From Polytrichum commune (Eukaryota; Streptophyta; Polytrichopsida; Polytrichales; Polytrichaceae), in assembly GCA_950295325.1 (NCBI GenBank), contig OX485806.1:45379169-45443168 (forward strand): DNA of 64,000 nucleotides. Direction: 5' to 3'. The notes beneath the pieces were generated by a model that saw only the letters and a program-made list of their open reading frames with translations, searched no databases and was not told the origin of the DNA. Below, piece after piece: positions 59,601 to 64,000 of the stretch. Both the position numbers and the translations under genes were made by a program. The first letter of the stretch is position 1. Each line of letters begins with the position of its first letter.

Positions 59601-60912
59601 GATGACTTTATAACACACATATCTAGAAAGGAAGGTCCCATAAAATACCAAATAATCTAATACCAAAAAATCTAATACCAGAAAATTTGTCTCGGGACCG
59701 AGACATCCAAACTCGGCACTAACTAAGCTTATATCATATTTAAGTAACTAGGTTTATATCAAATTTAACTAATTAAGCTTATATCAGATTTCACTAACAA
59801 AGCTTATACCAGGCTACCCTAAATAAGCTTATAACATATGTCACTAATTAAGCTTATATTAGATTACCCTAATACGCAATATTGCAAACTAACCTCATAT
59901 TAGATGACACTTAGAACACACATATCCAACCTCACAACAGATTAGCCATATATCAAGCCTATCTAACCTCATATCAGATCATCCTTATAACACACAAATG
60001 TAGGCTTACATCAAATTAAACTTATAAAAAACATATCCAACCTCACATCAGATTAGCCATATATCAAGCCTATCTAGGCTTATATCAGATTATCCTTATA
60101 ACACACAAATCTAGCCTTACATCATATTACACTTATAGCCTTATATCAGATTAACCTTGTGTCAGATTAATCAGATATAAGGTTACAACGATAATGTTGG
60201 CATAAGAGATAAAAGGAAAAATACCTTAATCATGAAGCTTTTCAAGTCCTTGTAATAAGAGGTGTAGTCATCAGAGCTACCGCCAAGGACTTCGTTCATG
60301 GAGGCATTGAGAATGAGCTCGTCAATGTGGCTTACGTTCTCCTCACCCAAATTAAAAATTGGACTCAACTGGTCGTACGATGAATCCCGTTTTGTACCTT
60401 GGGAAAAAGTATGAGCTTGTGATCCAGAATCAGTAGTCGGGGTTGGGGAAACAAGAGTTTTACCTTTTGGCTCAGAATGGGGGTTCATCTTCTTTTTCCC
60501 CTTCATGGTAGTCTTCTCCAATGATTTTTGAAGTTTCTCCATCTCTTTCTGTGCGGCTTTCTCCTCTGCTTCCTTTACTCTAAGCGCCTTATTCCTATCC
60601 TCTTCTAGATGTCGGGATAGGGCCTTTGCCCTCTCATGCTCGTCTTCTATGCCCTGTAAGTCAATCATCTCAACACCAGATTCTCCAACTACCTCCCTTG
60701 ACTTCCTAAGTTCAGTTTCAAAGGAAGGAGTGAAACTAGGAGCACAGTCAAGGTACCAACCACCTCCAGTGAGATGTGAGGTGGACCATGTACGCTGTTG
60801 ATTTGCTGAGAACATGCACGTGGAGTTAGACCTGTCAAGCCATGCTGAGAGGAATATGGGGAGATCTTCTTTTGTTATTTCTCCTTTTGCAAGGAGCTCG
60901 TACTTGAAATAC
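56607..60912 (-). CDS. ParB / methyltransferase-like gene, copy 3, C-terminal half (five exons)
   Basis: Minus-strand exons: 60912-60225 (688 nt), 58002-57655 (348), 57509-57236 (274), 57140-56936 (205), 56838-56607 (232). The corresponding copy 1 exons are 697, 348, 274, 208 and 223 nt, so exon structure is conserved. The first exon encodes FKYELLAKGEITKEDLPIF, then a Lys/Glu coiled coil. The second holds motif IV as VDIPEG (DIPE at 57930-57919) and EWWGMNRLHLTSP. The third has PWRGPREKSTLLMQML and motif I as VLDCTAAMG. The fourth continues SSIHASRNVERHIVALEADE. There are no stops inside these exons. Two cautions apply. The base triplet before the 348-nt exon is CAA where copy 1 has CAG, so the acceptor AG is missing. 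The five upstream exons with the ParB-like part are not in the window and may lie beyond 64000. Confidence 0.72.
58024..60180. repeat. Satellite-like array in an intron of gene copy 3
   Basis: Dense repetition of CTAACTAAGCTTATATCAGAT (about 25 bp) and of ACTTATAACACACATATCTA..CTCATATCAGATT (about 37 bp) in varying order. It fills almost the whole 2.2-kb intron between 60224 and 58003. Copy 1 has a 127-nt intron at the same place. Confidence 0.9.
58989..59004. repeat. Palindrome GTCTCGGTACCGAGAC in the satellite
   Basis: A perfect 16-bp palindrome. Near-identical hairpins (GTCTCGGGACCGAGAC, two-base loop) occur at 59239, 59689 and 62293, and a weaker one near 61507. Most are preceded by ATACCAGAAAAT and followed by CTCAAACTCGGC or similar. 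Confidence 0.9.
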
Positions 60913-60984
60913 CTGCGGGAAAGACACAACTCATCATTAAATACCTTGCAATTGATATAGCTGCCATATTAAAAACCAAAACAC

Positions 60985-62717
60985 TATGCCAAATATAAGA
61001 TCTCTAGTAGGAAAAAGAGAGGAAGATAACTCTTTGCACAATTATGTAAGTACCGTTAATTGTAACTTCATATCAGATTACCCTTAGAACAAGCATATAT
61101 AACCTCATATCAAATTACCCTTATAACAAGCATATCCAAGCTTATATCAAATGACCCTTATAACAAGCATATCTAACCTTATATCATAGTAATAGTATAT
61201 GAAGCCTATCTAAGTTTATATCATATTAGCCTATTACCTTACAATTCAAACTAACTTTATATGAGATTAACCATAAAATAAACCTATCTAACCTTATATC
61301 AGATTACCCTTATAACGCACAACCAATTAAGCTTATATCAGATTATAACACGCAGTTCTAACCTCATTTCAGATTACACTTATAACACATATATAACCTC
61401 ACATCACATTACTAATGAAACATACATTTCTAACCTCATATCAGATTGCACTTATAACCCAAATATCTAGAAATGCAGGTGGCAGAGTTTGAATACCAGA
61501 AAATTTGTCTTGGGGCCGAGACACTCAAACTCGGCACTACTAAGCTTATAACAAATTGACCTTATAACACACATATCTAACCTTATATTAGATTACACTT
61601 ATAACAAGCAAATGTAACCTCACATCAGATTGACCTTGTATCAAGCATATCTAAACCTCACATCATATTACACTTATAACATACAAATCTAACCTCACAA
61701 AAGCTTGACCTTGTATCAAGCATATCTAAACCTCACATCATATTACACTTAAAACATACAAATATAACCTCATATCAGATTGACCTTAATACAAGCATAT
61801 CTAGACCTCAGATTTCACTAACTAAGCTTATCTCAGATTTCATTACCTAAGCTTATCTCAGATTTCACTAACCAAGCTTATACCAGACTACCCTAACTAA
61901 GCTTATATCAGATGTCACTAACTAAGCTTATCTCATATTTCATTACCTAAGCTTATCTCAGATTTCACTAACCAAGCTTATACCAAACTACCCTAACTAA
62001 GCTTATATCAGATTTCACTAACTAAGCTTATATCAGATGTCACTAACTAAGCTTATATCAGATAACACTAACTAAGCTTATATCAGATTACCCTCATATC
62101 ATATTACACTTATAACACACAAATCTAACCTCATATCGGATTGACCTTAATACAAGCATATCTAGAAATCACATCAGAATGCACTTATAACACACATATC
62201 TAGCCTCATATCAGAGTACACTTATAACAAGTATAGGTAGATATCAATAGCAACTATGATTGTAGGTAGTAGAGTTTGAATACCAGAAAATGTGTCTCGG
62301 GACCGAGACACTCAAACTAGGCCCTGGAATTTCAGAGATTTCTAGGCTTATATGAAACTAGGCCCTAACTAAGCTTATATCAGGTTACCCTAACTAAGAT
62401 TATATAAGATTTCATTAACTAAGCTTATCTCATATTTCACTAACTAAGTTTATCCCAGATTTCACTAACCAAGCTTATACCAGACTACCCTAACTAAGCT
62501 TATATTAGATGTCACTAACTAAGTTTATATCAGATGTCACTAACTAAGCTTATATCATATATCACTAACTAAGCTTATATCATATTACCCTCACATCATA
62601 TTACACTTATAACACACAAATCTAACCTCATATCGGATTGACCTTAATACAAGCATATCTAGAAATCACATCAGAATGCACTTATAACACACATATCCAG
62701 CCTCATATCAGAGTACA
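60985..62717. repeat. Same satellite in the next upstream intron of gene copy 3
   Basis: The two unit types of 58024-60180 continue upstream of exon 60912-60225, up to the LTR-like end at 62718. The clearest runs of the AAGCTTATATCAGAT unit are at 61810-62100 and 62340-62590. Copy 1 has a 102-nt intron at the equivalent position. Confidence 0.9.
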
Positions 62718-64000
62718 TGTAAGCCCAAATCCCCCTCACCCTTCGATTGCGTCCTAGTCCGGGTGAGGGTTCATGGGCTACATTCACATATGCAAGTAAA
62801 AAGTGCAAGCAAGGAAAGAGGATTGGGAGAAGTGGTGTGTATAACACCTTTTTCCTTATTGTTTTGTTATTAACTTTTCAAGTGTTCACAAACACCAATA
62901 CACCAACAATGTCACACACACTACATCTAGATGCCTCACCCAGTTCCTAAGCCTAACTGTCCTACCTCTAAGCTTCAACCATGACATTGCTGCGTTGGCT
63001 AGTGAGCAAACCCTTCTTGGCTGCCAAAATGGTTGGGACCTGTAATCCTTCCGGCAGTTCCTCCTTGTCAAGATTAGTGTCATGGTTTCCAACCTTACAC
63101 CCACCAGCTCCGGAGAAACATGTTCACTCTCGCTCCTCTGTGACAGTTCGAGCAGCAGCAACCACGGACTTGACTTCGCTGTAGACTCCTCCGTTGCCCA
63201 ACCTCACTGGTTAGAGTAGGGGGATCATTTGTTACATTGTTAGCACCTCAGACCCTTGATAGCTCCCAGCCCTTGCACAGCCCTCCGGAGCCAAGTCGCA
63301 CTTCCCTTAGCAACGCTGCCAAACCGCTCCACGCTGGGAACTCCGTCCGGCCTCAAGTTCCACTTCGAAGTCGGTGGGGTATAGTTGCGATTCCGCACCT
63401 AGGGGCCTCACCCAACGCTCGATCTCTGCAATCTTCCCTATCTCCCAAGTTTTGATTGACAGCATACACAACAATTAAGTCAACCGCGACAATTGTGACT
63501 GACTAATGAACCCAATCTTCGCTCCAGATCGAAGGTTGCATCGAGGGTCATCAACCGAACTTCCCCCACCTGTCACAAGTCTCCACTGGTTCTGACACAC
63601 TTCCCACTCTCCTTTCTTAGTTGCAACATGGTTAACTGTTGGGAAATTTAGTTGCTACAACCCCGGGGGATTACTAAGAGGGGGTTTGCTTCCATCCCCC
63701 GCTTATCCTGTCTAGGATGCCGCTAATAAGCTGGAAGGTAGTGAGATCTAGCTGCATTTCCGAATTCACCTTGGAACCAACCTCGGCTACCTCCCGTCAC
63801 CTGTACCTCAAACCTCTAGTACCGAAATTGCAGGTAGACAGAGATAGGTCTGAGTCCTAGTTACAATGTCTAACTACAGATGCACGGTGGATGGGGTAGT
63901 CGAGGAGGAGTGTGTTAATTCATGCTTTGGTGTACCACATGATGAATGAGTTCGCCGTCGGAACAACGGCGTTAGTTCCACTTTCGTTCTGCACAACTAT
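62718..64000 (-). mobile_element. LTR-like element, family I, copy 6, reverse orientation, runs off the window
   Basis: It starts TGTAAGCCCAAATCCCCCTCACCC with the GCGTCCTAGTCCGGGTGAGG block, i.e. the family I 3' end seen from the opposite strand, inserted into the satellite after GTACA. The GC-rich body continues to the end of the window. Open frames at 62747-63455 look like noncoding LTR sequence. Confidence 0.7.

Noticed and set aside
58024-62717. CRISPR-like array
   Set aside because: Units vary in length and order, there are no unique spacers between constant repeats, and the sequence lies in eukaryotic introns.

Overview
The window looks like nuclear DNA of a plant, probably a non-seed land plant or another streptophyte. 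The reasons are multi-exon genes with canonical GT/AG introns, AATAAA signals, a Ty1/Copia element, and many long TG...CA elements flanked by 5-bp target-site duplications (TSDs). The species cannot be named from the sequence alone. Real coding capacity is low; most of the 64 kb is a nest of retroelement remnants and tandem repeats.

The most interesting content is a gene family present three times. Copy 1 (306-5468, +) can be spliced by eye into ten exons, about 1,100 codons in phase. It has an N-terminal ParB-like segment (D-G-N-H-R-R), a helical middle, a lysine-rich coiled coil, and a C-terminal half with the motif order of a beta-class DNA N4/N6 methyltransferase: motif IV first, then an S-adenosylmethionine-site motif I. 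Motif IV is D-Q/I-P-E/Q instead of the catalytic D/S-P-P-Y/W. Copy 3 (60912-56607, -) retains the methyltransferase half with matching exon lengths, and its introns are swollen by a short-period satellite. Copy 2 (about 35387-38038, +) is a decayed AT-rich relic with the same intron phase where this can be checked. Copy 1 carries an in-frame TAG and copy 3 has lost a splice-acceptor AG, so none of the three is clean as sequenced.

Layout: 1-5.5 kb, gene copy 1; 5.9-7.4 kb, four repeat blocks; 7.66-11.96 kb, a decayed Copia element; 12.8-27.7 kb, a stack of LTR-like elements (12833-15096, 16615-19283, 20791-22528, 24022-25511, 25722-27732), most with matching TSDs; 27.7-35 kb, AT-rich DNA with little to annotate; 35.4-38.0 kb, gene copy 2; 38.4-48.0 kb, a minus-strand transposon-associated gene (DUF7869-like) split by two LTR-like elements with exact TSDs; 48-56 kb, repeats, truncated LTR-like elements and an unrecognised decayed coding region; 56.6-62.7 kb, gene copy 3 with its satellite; 62.7-64 kb, another LTR-like end.

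No operons, RNA genes, CRISPR arrays or replication origins were seen. Exon models rest on reading splice signals and comparing the three paralogues with one another; no database search was run.
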